64,000 nucleotides of DNA from Flagellimonas eckloniae (GTDB lineage: Bacteria > Bacteroidota > Bacteroidia > Flavobacteriales > Flavobacteriaceae), in assembly GCF_001413955.1 (NCBI RefSeq), contig NZ_LCTZ01000002.1, positions 1,660,501-1,724,500 of the forward strand. The letters run 5' to 3'. Positions within the stretch are counted from its first letter, which is position 1. Each line of letters begins with the position of its first letter. The translations under genes were made by a program, and so were the position numbers. Below the pieces are notes generated by a model. That model was not told the DNA's origin, searched no databases, and saw only the letters and a program-made list of their open reading frames with translations. Positions 27,799 through 36,307 of the stretch are shown here, piece by piece.

Positions 27799-28188
27799 AT
27801 GATGAAAAAAACTGTACTCATGTTGTTCGTTGGACTTCTATCTTTAGGCGTTTATGCCCAGGAGTCTGCAGCAAAGATTGAATTTAAAAGTGAAACCATT
27901 GACTACGGTGAAATTGAAAAAGGTAGCGATGGTGTCAGAGTTTTTGAGTTTACCAACACAGGAAGTGTTCCGTTGGTAATAAGCGCTGTAAAATCCAGCT
28001 GTGGATGTACTATTCCAAAAAAGCCGGAAGATCCAATTTTACCAGGAAAAACTGGTGAGATTCAGGTTAAATATGATACCAAAAGAGTTGGGCCTATTAG
28101 AAAAGCTATAACGGTCACCTCCAATGCTGATACTCCAACAAAGGTTCTTAAAATAAAGGGAACTGTTAAAGCTGAAGGAGCCAAGTAA
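27799..28188 (+). CDS. DUF1573 secreted protein
   Basis: A 129-residue exported protein: signal peptide MMKKTVLMLFVGLLSLGVYAQ, then one DUF1573 (ASH/MSP-like immunoglobulin-type) domain with FKSETIDYGEIEKGSDGVRV, VKSSCGCTIPKKPEDPILPG and ITVTSNADTPTKVLKIKG. DUF1573 proteins are abundant in Bacteroidota and their function is unknown. The start was placed at 27799 (27802 is equally possible) because it gives a normal signal peptide and follows the promoter; the frame from 27748 would lack a signal. A strong terminator follows at 28211. Confidence 0.85.
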   Translation: MMKKTVLMLFVGLLSLGVYAQESAAKIEFKSETIDYGEIEKGSDGVRVFEFTNTGSVPLVISAVKSSCGCTIPKKPEDPILPGKTGEIQVKYDTKRVGPIRKAITVTSNADTPTKVLKIKGTVKAEGAK

Positions 28189-28210
28189 AGAAATAAAGAA
28201 TTATTACATA

Positions 28211-28245
28211 AAAAAGCCCCGCAAACAATGTTTGCGGGGCTTTTT
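28211..28245. terminator. Bidirectional rho-independent terminator
   Basis: A perfect inverted repeat AAAAAGCCCCGCAAAC / GTTTGCGGGGCTTTTT with loop AAT. The T run on each strand suits both the DUF1573 gene (plus) and the aspartyl protease gene (minus, ending at 28258). Confidence 0.92.
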
Positions 28246-28257
28246 ACTTTTTTTGGC

Positions 28258-29589
28258 TCAAAACACTTTCTTCAATACAAAAGAGAATAATAAATCCCGG
28301 TTGTAGCGTTCAATCAAAACCCGAATGCGTTTTCCTTCTTTTTGGTTCAACATTTTTAGAACTTCTTGAAGCTTATAGGTATGGATTCTTTTTCCGTTTA
28401 CCGCCAATATTACATCTCCTTCTCGCAGTCCGGCCTCAGCCGCTGGGCTCCCCGAACGAATACCTGAAACAATGATTTCGGGAACCAAACTCAATCTTGT
28501 TTTGTTTTCCAATAAAATCTGAACATTGCCAAACGGATCATCATTATTTTTAACAACGCCGTTAGGGCCTGCTATACTCTCAGCAATGTACCTAAGACCA
28601 TTGTGCTGAATATCTATACCGGCTAAATTATATTGAAACGGGGTTGAAAAATTCCCGTTTTTCTTAAGTGTTACTTGTCCACGTGGGTAATCAAAAATAA
28701 TATTGAAGCGTTTTAGAATTTCCCCTCCCACACTTCCATTACGATCACCTAAGAATTTAATAAACCCAAAAGATTCCCTATATGGAAAAGCAGTTTTTGC
28801 ATCCTTAAGTTCAAAGTCGCCTATTCTAATTCCACTGACTTTTGTACGCTTTCCAAAAACATCACCACTTAAACCCCGACCGAGATAATCTTCGTAATGT
28901 TTCTCGGGAATATCCAATCCCTTTTCAGGTTGATGAAAAAGCCAGAGAGCATCACTACTTCCTGTATCGACCAACAATTTAACGGGGACATTATCAGCAT
29001 CTTCCATTAACACAGTACCTTCGATATAAGCTTTTCTTTTCTCAATCGAAATTGGAAGTGTTTGAGACTTTTTTGGGCTTGAATCTTTATATAAGTCAGG
29101 GTTATGAAGTCTAATATTCCGGGAACCATAATTAACCTCAATAACAAAATCCCTAAACAGATCATAACCTAAAATACCATGAACAGGCATGCCCAATGAG
29201 GTTGAAAAATTAATTTCTTTATCCAAAACCACATAAAGATCTTGGTTGTAATTCCTTGCACTTCCCAATTTAAACGTATTTCCTTTTGAACTTAAGGCTG
29301 CCATGGGTTCACCACCTCCCAATCCTCTAATCGTGATCTCCTGAACATTGTTTATCAGAAGTGAATCTCTATCAGAAATATTAAAAAGAATGGGCCTGCT
29401 TACTCCAGAATCCAGAACAAAGGTCAATTCAGCACCGTTAACCTCGACAGGAATTAGGATGAGGTTGTTAAGAAGCTGAAATTTTATTTTTTGGGATTTT
29501 TGATTTTTGGGCAAAACAAAACTCTGCGCAGAAACCAAAAATGGTATCAACATTAGAAGAAGCATAAAAAAATGATGATTTTTTTTCAA
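28258..29589 (-). CDS. Aspartyl protease with two retropepsin-like lobes and a PDZ domain
   Basis: A 443-residue exported protein. After a signal peptide ending near FLVSAQ, the first lobe has D60 in FVLDSGVSRP and the second D208 in LLVDTGSSDALW; the two DSG/DTG motifs resemble the active site of a two-lobed aspartyl protease within one chain. VGGEILKRFNIIFDYPRGQV fits the second lobe. A C-terminal PDZ domain (about 350-443) includes SGIRSGSPAAEAGLREGDVIL. Substrate unknown. The start is TTG at 29589, which gives the basic n-region KKNHH; the first ATG codon would leave a signal without it. It ends at the shared terminator. Confidence 0.85.
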   Translation of the reverse strand: MKKNHHFFMLLLMLIPFLVSAQSFVLPKNQKSQKIKFQLLNNLILIPVEVNGAELTFVLDSGVSRPILFNISDRDSLLINNVQEITIRGLGGGEPMAALSSKGNTFKLGSARNYNQDLYVVLDKEINFSTSLGMPVHGILGYDLFRDFVIEVNYGSRNIRLHNPDLYKDSSPKKSQTLPISIEKRKAYIEGTVLMEDADNVPVKLLVDTGSSDALWLFHQPEKGLDIPEKHYEDYLGRGLSGDVFGKRTKVSGIRIGDFELKDAKTAFPYRESFGFIKFLGDRNGSVGGEILKRFNIIFDYPRGQVTLKKNGNFSTPFQYNLAGIDIQHNGLRYIAESIAGPNGVVKNNDDPFGNVQILLENKTRLSLVPEIIVSGIRSGSPAAEAGLREGDVILAVNGKRIHTYKLQEVLKMLNQKEGKRIRVLIERYNRDLLFSFVLKKVF

Positions 29590-29739
29590 TTTGCTTGCTT
29601 TTAAAGGGTTATCCTTCTTAAATATACAAAATAATGATGGGGTCCTGTTTTAATTTAACATTCTTCTAACCTCCCAAATAATAGCTCATTGTGTTGTTTC
29701 CATGCTTTGGTTTTCTCATTTTTGCCTAAAATTTCAGGT

Positions 29740-30933
29740 ATGCCAGATATTTCGAGGAAGGGATTACAAATGCCAGCTTCACCTATACGTAAGTTGGTGC
29801 CTTTTGCAGAGGACGCAAAAAAAAAGGGGACTCATGTCATTCATCTGAACATTGGACAACCCGATATAAAAACCCCAAAAATAGCATTGGATGCTGTAAG
29901 AAATCATAACATTGATGTTCTTGCATACAGCATGACAGAAGGTTCAGAGGAATACAGAAAAAAGATAGCTGCCTATTATTCAGACAACAAAATCAATGTA
30001 ACATCAAATGATATTATTGTTACTACCGGTGGATCAGAAGCACTTTCCTTTGTAATGGGCTCCATTATGGATGCTGATGATGAAATTATCATTCCCGAAC
30101 CTTTTTATGCCAATTATAACGGTTTTGCTACAGCTTCAGGAGTTAAGGTTGTTCCTATTGTATCGAACATTAAAAACAATTTTTCGCTACCCCCAATAGC
30201 AAGTTTCGAAAAATTGATTACCGATAAAACCAAGGCAATTTTAATCTGTAACCCTGGAAATCCCACTGGTTATCTGTATAGTAAGGATGAAATTCAACAA
30301 TTGGCTGCATTGGTGAAAAAACATGATTTATTCCTTGTTGCAGATGAAGTATACCGAGAATTTACCTATGATGACAGGGAACATTATTCCATTTTGCAAG
30401 AGGAAGGGCTTGAGGAAAATGCAATAATCGTGGATTCTGTCTCTAAAAGATACAGCATGTGCGGTGCACGAATTGGCTGTTTAGTATCTAAAAACCAAGA
30501 AGTAATACAAACGGCACTCAAATTTGCCCAAGCACGTTTGTCACCACCCACTTTTGCCCAAATTGCAAGTGAAGCGGCCTTAGAAACCCCTAAGGAGTAT
30601 TTTGATGACGTAATTAAAGAGTATGTGGAAAGAAGAAATGTCCTGGTATCAGAACTACAAAAAATACAAGGTGTAAAGGTAGCTGTACCGCAAGGGGCAT
30701 TTTACTGCGTTGTTGAATTACCTGTCTCGAATTCTGATAATTTTGCGCAATGGCTTTTGGAAAAATTTGAAATAGATGGGAATACAGTAATGGTTGCTCC
30801 GGCTGCTGGTTTTTATGCCACTAAAGGGCTAGGAAACAATCAGATTAGAATAGCATATGTGCTGGAAAAAGATCAACTTGTAAAAGCGGTCCATATTTTG
30901 GGCGAAGCATTAAAAGTGTATAACGAAGGGTGA
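29740..30933 (+). CDS. Pyridoxal phosphate aminotransferase (class I/II, aspartate-type)
   Basis: A 397-residue fold-type I aminotransferase. HLNIGQPDIKTP, VTTGGSEALSFVMGSIMD, ICNPGNPTGYLYSKDE, FLVADEVYREFTYD and VDSVSKRYSMCGARIGCL (with the PLP lysine in SVSK) are seen, and the arginine for the substrate carboxylate is in NQIRIAYV. It resembles aspartate or aromatic aminotransferases of subgroup I-gamma; the exact amino acid is not settled. The ATG at 29740 matches the family start better than 29689. It overlaps murB by 4 bases (GTGA), so the pair is an operon. Confidence 0.92.
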   Translation: MPDISRKGLQMPASPIRKLVPFAEDAKKKGTHVIHLNIGQPDIKTPKIALDAVRNHNIDVLAYSMTEGSEEYRKKIAAYYSDNKINVTSNDIIVTTGGSEALSFVMGSIMDADDEIIIPEPFYANYNGFATASGVKVVPIVSNIKNNFSLPPIASFEKLITDKTKAILICNPGNPTGYLYSKDEIQQLAALVKKHDLFLVADEVYREFTYDDREHYSILQEEGLEENAIIVDSVSKRYSMCGARIGCLVSKNQEVIQTALKFAQARLSPPTFAQIASEAALETPKEYFDDVIKEYVERRNVLVSELQKIQGVKVAVPQGAFYCVVELPVSNSDNFAQWLLEKFEIDGNTVMVAPAAGFYATKGLGNNQIRIAYVLEKDQLVKAVHILGEALKVYNEG

Positions 30934-31946
30934 ACATTCAAGAAAACATATCGCTCAGAAACTACAACACCTTTGGAATAGATGTTAAAGCCAGCTATTT
31001 TATTGATATTACCGGGATGGTTCAATTACAAAAGGTACTTGAATTAAAATCTTATTCAAGAAAATTCATCATTAGCGGCGGAAGCAATATGCTTTTGACA
31101 AAGGATATTGATGCATTGGTTATGCATATCAACCTAAAAGGCATTACTGTTGTTGAAGAAAATGAAGATGAGGTTATAATCAAGGTAATGGCTGGTGAAA
31201 ATTGGCATGAGTTAGTGCTCTGGACCCTGGAACGTGGCTATGGCGGATTGGAAAACCTTTCCCTTATACCGGGAAATACTGGAACCGCTCCAATACAAAA
31301 CATTGGCGCTTATGGAGTAGAGCTCAAGGATGTCTTTGTAAACTGCTCGGCCATGGAAATAGATACCGGTGAATTGATTTCATTTGATAAAGATGCTTGC
31401 AAATTTGGTTATAGGGATTCCATTTTTAAGAATGAAGCCAAAGAAAAATACATTATCACCTCGGTAAGCCTAAAATTGACAAAACAAAACCATAATTTAA
31501 ATACGGGATATGGTGCTATTGAAACCGAACTCAAGAAAATGGAGGTGGTTTACCCCACTATTCAAGATATATCCAATGCGGTAATAGCAATACGGCAGCA
31601 TAAATTACCAAACCCTAAAGAAATTGGGAATAGTGGTAGTTTCTTTAAAAATCCAGTAGTTTCTAGAAAAACTTTTAAAAGGTTGAAAAAAAACAATCCA
31701 GATATTCCTTTTTATGAAGTTGATCAAGAACAGTATAAAATACCTGCTGGTTGGCTTATAGAACAATGTGGGTTTAAAGGAAAACGATTTGGCGATGCAG
31801 GAGTCCACGAAAAACAAGCCTTGGTACTTGTAAACTATGGAAATGCAACAGGTGAGGAAATACTTGAGCTGGCACAATTAATTCATCAAGAAGTAGATGG
31901 TAAATTCAAGATTCGTATTCAACCAGAAGTTAATATAATAAAATAA
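30930..31946 (+). CDS. murB: UDP-N-acetylenolpyruvoylglucosamine reductase
   Basis: A 338-residue FAD enzyme that reduces enolpyruvyl-UDP-GlcNAc to UDP-N-acetylmuramate, the second committed step of peptidoglycan synthesis. Motifs are FIISGGSNMLL, LSLIPGNTGTAPIQNIGAYG, CKFGYRDSIFK and PKEIGNSGSFFKNPVVS with the catalytic serine; the length and C-terminal extension fit type I MurB. The start is GTG at 30930, overlapping the stop of the aminotransferase, so translation is probably coupled. Confidence 0.96.
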   Translation: MNIQENISLRNYNTFGIDVKASYFIDITGMVQLQKVLELKSYSRKFIISGGSNMLLTKDIDALVMHINLKGITVVEENEDEVIIKVMAGENWHELVLWTLERGYGGLENLSLIPGNTGTAPIQNIGAYGVELKDVFVNCSAMEIDTGELISFDKDACKFGYRDSIFKNEAKEKYIITSVSLKLTKQNHNLNTGYGAIETELKKMEVVYPTIQDISNAVIAIRQHKLPNPKEIGNSGSFFKNPVVSRKTFKRLKKNNPDIPFYEVDQEQYKIPAGWLIEQCGFKGKRFGDAGVHEKQALVLVNYGNATGEEILELAQLIHQEVDGKFKIRIQPEVNIIK

Positions 31947-31975
31947 CCCCTGCATTAAAGTAATTACAGGGGTTA
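31944..31975 (+). terminator. Hairpin at the murB stop codon
   Basis: TAACCCCTG and CAGGGGTTA pair over 9 bases around a 14-base loop; the left arm includes the murB stop codon TAA. There is no long T run after it, so it may end transcription weakly or protect the 3' end. Confidence 0.5.
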
Positions 31976-32144
31976 TACCAAACCAAACTAACCAAAATTG
32001 TATATACGTACTATTGTATTCGTTCTATATGCTTATATTTCACACCAATAAATAATCCTTTTTCTAACTTAGCGTTGTAGTATATACGAGAGATATTTTA
32101 TTTTAGATTTTAGCCCCCTGAAATTTTACTTTAATGACCGGTAA

Positions 32145-32711
32145 ATGAGTACACTAATTGAAAAACATATTGTTTCATTACTTGCAGAAAGGGATGACAA
32201 AGCAATAGCACTGTTATATGACCATTATGGGGACACACTGTACGGTGTGGCCTATAAAGTTGTAAGAGATGAAGATTTGGCACAAGATGTTCTGCAGGAG
32301 AGCTTTATTAAAATTTGGAAGAAAGCGGATTCCTACGACCCTTCAAAAGCAAAACTCTTTACCTGGCTGTTTCGAATTATTAGAAATACAGCAATAGATA
32401 AGTTAAGAAGTGTTAATAATAAATCTGATAAAGAAGTCCAAATTGATGTTTCGGACGTATATAATTTAGGAGTAAGCGGAATCAGACCCGAATTTATGGA
32501 TGTCCAGGACAACTTGGAAAAGATTGAACCTAAGTATAAAATTGTTTTGGAAGCCCTATTTTTTGAAGGCATGACCCAGCAAGAAGCAAGTGAAGAGTTG
32601 GGAATTCCTTTAGGAACCATTAAATCAAGATTGAAAATTGGTTTAAGGGAACTTGGTAAAATTTATGGTACATCAATAGCCATACTCCTTTTTATAATTT
32701 TATTATCATGA
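32145..32711 (+). CDS. ECF sigma factor (sigma-70 family)
   Basis: A 188-residue RNA polymerase sigma factor. Region 2 spans about 20-90 (LYDHYGDTLYGVAYKVVRDEDLAQDVLQESF is broken here by the region 2.2 core) and region 4 about 125-170 (EGMTQQEASEELGIPLGTIK). The last 13 residues are strongly hydrophobic (TSIAILLFIILLS), unusual for a sigma factor. It overlaps by 4 bases the anti-sigma gene that follows, the standard arrangement of a sigma factor with its membrane inhibitor. Regulon unknown. Confidence 0.92.
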   Translation: MSTLIEKHIVSLLAERDDKAIALLYDHYGDTLYGVAYKVVRDEDLAQDVLQESFIKIWKKADSYDPSKAKLFTWLFRIIRNTAIDKLRSVNNKSDKEVQIDVSDVYNLGVSGIRPEFMDVQDNLEKIEPKYKIVLEALFFEGMTQQEASEELGIPLGTIKSRLKIGLRELGKIYGTSIAILLFIILLS

Positions 32712-33466
32712 AAGAAAAAGTAAAAATATTCTTGGATTCTGATGTTTTAGAAAAATATCTCCTTGGGGATACTTCAAAAGAGGAAAGCCTTAAGGCTGAA
32801 AGATATATTACCATGTATCCTGAAGTAAGGAAAACTTATGATGAACTCCAGGAAAATTTGGAAACTTTTGCAAAAATGTATGCCAGAAAAACACCTGAAG
32901 GGCTTAAAGAGATTATACTTCATAGTGCAAAGAAAGGGCAAATGGAGAGTAAGAAATTCTTCCGTTACGCCATTGCTGCCAGTGTAGCCATCATGATATT
33001 TGCTGGATCTTCCTTTTTCTTTTGGAACCAGAATAAAAACCTACAAGTAGAAAATGACTTTGTAACGACCCAAATAAAATATTTGGAAGAGAACATGAAG
33101 AATCAATTGGAAGATGTAAGGAACCAATTTATCGTTCTAAACAATCCGGATACCAAGAAATATGCGTTGAGCGGGAAAAAAGAAGCCAAGGAACTTAAAG
33201 CCGTGGCGTATATTAACCCTGTGAAAAAGCTATCCTACATTAATGTAAGTAATGTGCCAAATCTTCCTGAGAACAAATGTTTCCAGATGTGGGCAGAAGT
33301 TAATGGAGAGTTGGTAAACCTCGGTATCATCAAACAATTTGATGATAAGGATAAACTTTTGGCATTGCCTTATGCTGAAAACGCAATTGGTTACATTACC
33401 ATTGAACCCAAAGGAGGAAACACATCTCCAACCGTTCAAAATATAGTGGCGAATATCAACTACTAA
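32708..33466 (+). CDS. Anti-sigma factor, RskA-like
   Basis: A 252-residue membrane protein. Residues 1-75 (LDSDVLEKYLLGDTSKEESL) resemble the sigma-binding anti-sigma domain, followed by a membrane segment at about 87-107 and a short coiled coil. The periplasmic part about 150-252 is the RskA/anti-sigma-K domain (VAYINPVKKLSYINVSNVPN, CFQMWAEVNGELVNLG, GYITIEPKGG). It would hold the upstream ECF sigma factor at the membrane until a signal triggers its release, probably by proteolysis. Confidence 0.88.
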   Translation: MKEKVKIFLDSDVLEKYLLGDTSKEESLKAERYITMYPEVRKTYDELQENLETFAKMYARKTPEGLKEIILHSAKKGQMESKKFFRYAIAASVAIMIFAGSSFFFWNQNKNLQVENDFVTTQIKYLEENMKNQLEDVRNQFIVLNNPDTKKYALSGKKEAKELKAVAYINPVKKLSYINVSNVPNLPENKCFQMWAEVNGELVNLGIIKQFDDKDKLLALPYAENAIGYITIEPKGGNTSPTVQNIVANINY

Positions 33467-33518
33467 GCGCAACCATTAAAGTATCCATAAACTAGACATT
33501 CCTTAGTCAGGTATTTTG

Positions 33519-33526
33519 TAACTTTG
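33519..33526 (+). promoter_or_regulatory. -7 promoter box before the small Cys-rich protein gene
   Basis: TAACTTTG followed by C fits TAnnTTTG, 15 bases before the ATG at 33542. No clear -33 element. Confidence 0.5.
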
Positions 33527-33541
33527 CCCAAAAGTTGGAAT

Positions 33542-33751
33542 ATGAAGTTAGCACTTTTGACCATTGGCATATTGGGACTTGCCGTTGCAGGAATTGCCAT
33601 TAAGATTTGGTCTAAAAAAGATGGGGAATTTGCTGGTACATGTGCTAGTCAAAATCCGTTTTTAAACAAAGAAGGAGAAGCTTGTGGATTTTGCGGAAAA
33701 CTTCCCAGTGAGCAAGATTGCAAAAAAGACTCCATGCCTGAGTTACAATAA
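33542..33751 (+). CDS. Small membrane-anchored Cys-rich protein
   Basis: A 69-residue protein with an N-terminal hydrophobic segment (LALLTIGILGLAVAGIAIKI) and a short exposed domain with four cysteines in GTCASQNPFLNKEGEACGFCG and EQDCKKD. It looks like a membrane anchor or signal peptide with a small, possibly disulphide- or metal-bound domain. Comparable small proteins occur in Flavobacteriia without known function. The ATG at 33542 is preferred to 33524, which lies within the promoter box. The second ECF sigma gene follows 30 bases later. Confidence 0.65.
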   Translation: MKLALLTIGILGLAVAGIAIKIWSKKDGEFAGTCASQNPFLNKEGEACGFCGKLPSEQDCKKDSMPELQ

Positions 33752-33781
33752 CCCACAATTGTAAAATCACTTTTTTTTAAC

Positions 33782-34336
33782 ATGGTTGAGACTTCCATTA
33801 AGGAGAATATTAAAAAAGCAAAAGATGGAAATCAAATTGCCTTTAGTATTCTTTTGGACACTTTTTGGAATGATGTCTATGGTTTTCAACTTATAAGAAC
33901 AAAAAACGAAAACGATGCGGAAGACATCACAATTCGCACCTTTTCAAAAGCTTTCGACAAAATAAACTCCTATGATGATGCCTACGAGTTTAAGACCTGG
34001 CTCATCACCATCTCCAAAAACCTTCATGTTGATCTCATTCGAAAAAGGAAAAGAAGTCTTTTGGACGAAATGGACAATCACGGTGATGAAGTAAAAAAGG
34101 TATTGGACGAAACCCCGTCCGTGGAAGATCAATTGATTATAGAACAAAACCTAGCAAACCTCTTACAGGACATTAAAAAACTTAAGCCCCATTATCAAAA
34201 GGTCATCAACCTGAGATATTTCAATGAATTGAGTTATGCAGAAATTGCCAAAGAACTCAATGAACCAGTGAACAACATCAAAGTAAAACTCTTACGGGCA
34301 AAAAAACTTTTGGCAGAAATTATCACAAAAAAGTGA
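33782..34336 (+). CDS. ECF sigma factor (sigma-70 family), second
   Basis: A 184-residue sigma factor: region 2 about 15-80 (NENDAEDITIRTFSKAFDKIN, FKTWLITISKNLHVDLIRKRK) and region 4 about 125-180 (LKPHYQKVINLRYFNELSYA, IAKELNEPVNNIKVKLLRAK). No anti-sigma gene is adjacent. The next gene, lipA, begins 60 bases later and has its own promoter box, so this gene may be alone or co-transcribed with the small Cys-rich protein. Its control and regulon cannot be told. Confidence 0.9.
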   Translation: MVETSIKENIKKAKDGNQIAFSILLDTFWNDVYGFQLIRTKNENDAEDITIRTFSKAFDKINSYDDAYEFKTWLITISKNLHVDLIRKRKRSLLDEMDNHGDEVKKVLDETPSVEDQLIIEQNLANLLQDIKKLKPHYQKVINLRYFNELSYAEIAKELNEPVNNIKVKLLRAKKLLAEIITKK

Positions 34337-34371
34337 CACGTAAACCCATCATTCTTTCCTTAGCAGTTTCT

Positions 34372-34379
34372 TATCTTTG
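34372..34379 (+). promoter_or_regulatory. -7 promoter box of lipA
   Basis: TATCTTTG followed by C fits TAnnTTTG and lies 17 bases before the ATG at 34397. No TTTG at standard -33 distance. Confidence 0.5.
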
Positions 34380-34396
34380 CATATCAAATTTCTGAT

Positions 34397-35272
34397 ATGA
34401 GCTCAACCACTGTTGACAATGTTCTACCACCAAAAGGAAAACCCAAATGGCTACGGGTAAAACTTCCAACAGGAAAAAAATATACCCAGTTAAGAGGCCT
34501 TGTTGATAAGTATGACCTACATACCATTTGCACATCAGGAAGTTGCCCGAATATGGGAGAATGTTGGGGGGAAGGAACAGCCACCTTTATGATTCTTGGA
34601 AATGTTTGCACCCGTTCCTGTGGTTTTTGCGGTGTAAAAACAGGAAGGCCTGAAAGTATTGATTGGGCAGAACCGGAAAAAGTGGCTCGCTCCATAAAGA
34701 TTATGGGCATAAAGCATGCAGTGGTTACTTCAGTTGATAGGGATGACTTAAAAGATATGGGATCCATCATTTGGGCAGAAACCGTAAAAGCCATTCGAAG
34801 AATGAATCCTGAAACCACCCTGGAAACGCTTATTCCAGACTTTCAAGGAATTGAATCCCATTTAGATAGGGTTCTGCATGTAGCTCCCGAAGTAATCTCC
34901 CATAATATGGAGACCGTAAAAAGACTCACTAGGGAAGTACGCATCCAAGCCAAATATGAAAGAAGCTTGGGGGTATTGGACTATCTGAAGAAAAATGGAG
35001 CAAACAGAACCAAATCTGGTATTATGCTTGGTCTTGGAGAATTGGAAGAAGAGGTTATCAACACCATGCAAGATTTAAGAAATGTAAATGTGGATGTTGT
35101 CACATTAGGACAATATTTACAACCTTCAAAAAAACATTTGCCCGTCAAAGAGTTCATTTTACCAGAGCAATTCAAGAAATACGAGGAAATTGGATTGGAA
35201 ATGGGTTTCAGACATGTGGAAAGCGGCGCTCTTGTGCGCTCTTCCTATAAAGCCCATAAACACATATCCTAA
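34397..35272 (+). CDS. lipA: Lipoyl synthase
   Basis: A 291-residue radical SAM enzyme that inserts two sulphurs into the octanoyl group on lipoate-dependent proteins such as pyruvate dehydrogenase. The auxiliary cluster ligands are C45, C50 and C56 ([13 protein letters not shown]), and the radical SAM cluster is C71, C75 and C78 (CTRSCGFC). [13 protein letters not shown] and [13 protein letters not shown] are typical, as is the closing serine motif [10 protein letters not shown]. gap follows 24 bases later. Confidence 0.97.
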   Translation: MSSTTVDNVLPPKGKPKWLRVKLPTGKKYTQLRGLVDKYDLHTICTSGSCPNMGECWGEGTATFMILGNVCTRSCGFCGVKTGRPESIDWAEPEKVARSIKIMGIKHAVVTSVDRDDLKDMGSIIWAETVKAIRRMNPETTLETLIPDFQGIESHLDRVLHVAPEVISHNMETVKRLTREVRIQAKYERSLGVLDYLKKNGANRTKSGIMLGLGELEEEVINTMQDLRNVNVDVVTLGQYLQPSKKHLPVKEFILPEQFKKYEEIGLEMGFRHVESGALVRSSYKAHKHIS

Positions 35273-35296
35273 CCACATCAATACCGTTCATTTTTA

Positions 35297-36307
35297 ATGA
35301 AACAAATTAACATTGGCATTAATGGCTTTGGTCGTATAGGACGAACACTCTTTAGGTTGCTTCAAGCTTATCCAAATATAACCGTAGTTGCAATTAACGA
35401 TGTATGCGATGCTGGGACATTGGCCCATCTTTTGAAATATGATAGCATTCACGGACCCTTTAATGTTGATATCAGTTCCGAAGGAAATTCAATTATAGTT
35501 GATGGTAAAGAAGTAAGTGTTCTGGGACATGATAATCCACAACAGATTGATTGGGGCATACATAAAGTGGACATTGTTGTAGAAGCGTCAGGAAAATTCA
35601 AAAAGAAAGAGCAGCTGGCACATCACATAGAAAATGGTGCAAAAAAAGTAATATTGTCCGTTCCACCTGAAGATGATTCTATAAAACTTGTTGTACTTGG
35701 GGTCAATGAAGAACAAATACTACCAGAAGACCATATTATCTCCAATGCCTCTTGCACAACAAACAACGCGGCTCCAATGATTAAGGTTATCAATGAGCTA
35801 TGTGGCATTGAACAGGCTTATATCACCACAATACATTCGTATACATCAGACCAAAGCCTGCATGATAGGCCACACCGTGATTTAAGAAGGTCCAGAGCAG
35901 CTGGGCAATCCATTATACCAACTACCACAGGTGCTGCTAAAGCATTGACCAAAATTTTTCCGGAATTATCCAATGTTATTGGCGGATGTGGTATACGTGT
36001 CCCCGTTCCCAATGGCTCTTTAACGGACATCACCTTCAATGTTAAAAAAGAGACTTCAATTGAGGAAATAAACCATACTTTTGAGTATTATGCCAAAAAT
36101 CAATTAAAAGGTATACTCCATTATACGGAAGACCCTATTGTTTCTATCGATATAAACAATAGTTGTTACTCTTGTACGTTTGATTCTTTGATGACCTCGG
36201 TTATCGGCAAAATGGTAAAAATCATTGGATGGTATGACAATGAGACCGGATATTGTTCAAGAATCATTGATTTAATAGCTTTGCTTCTAAAGAAAAAATA
36301 CATTTGA
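35297..36307 (+). CDS. gap: Glyceraldehyde-3-phosphate dehydrogenase
   Basis: A 336-residue dehydrogenase converting glyceraldehyde 3-phosphate to 1,3-bisphosphoglycerate. The Rossmann motif INGFGRIGRTLFR, the NAD-ribose region AINDVCDAGTLAHLLKYDS and the catalytic C153 in ISNASCTTNNAAP are present, together with RAAGQSIIPTTTGAAKA and WYDNETGYCSRI. It may be one of several paralogues in the genome. The stop overlaps the TTG start of the hybrid kinase by 3 bases. Confidence 0.96.
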   Translation: MKQINIGINGFGRIGRTLFRLLQAYPNITVVAINDVCDAGTLAHLLKYDSIHGPFNVDISSEGNSIIVDGKEVSVLGHDNPQQIDWGIHKVDIVVEASGKFKKKEQLAHHIENGAKKVILSVPPEDDSIKLVVLGVNEEQILPEDHIISNASCTTNNAAPMIKVINELCGIEQAYITTIHSYTSDQSLHDRPHRDLRRSRAAGQSIIPTTTGAAKALTKIFPELSNVIGGCGIRVPVPNGSLTDITFNVKKETSIEEINHTFEYYAKNQLKGILHYTEDPIVSIDINNSCYSCTFDSLMTSVIGKMVKIIGWYDNETGYCSRIIDLIALLLKKKYI

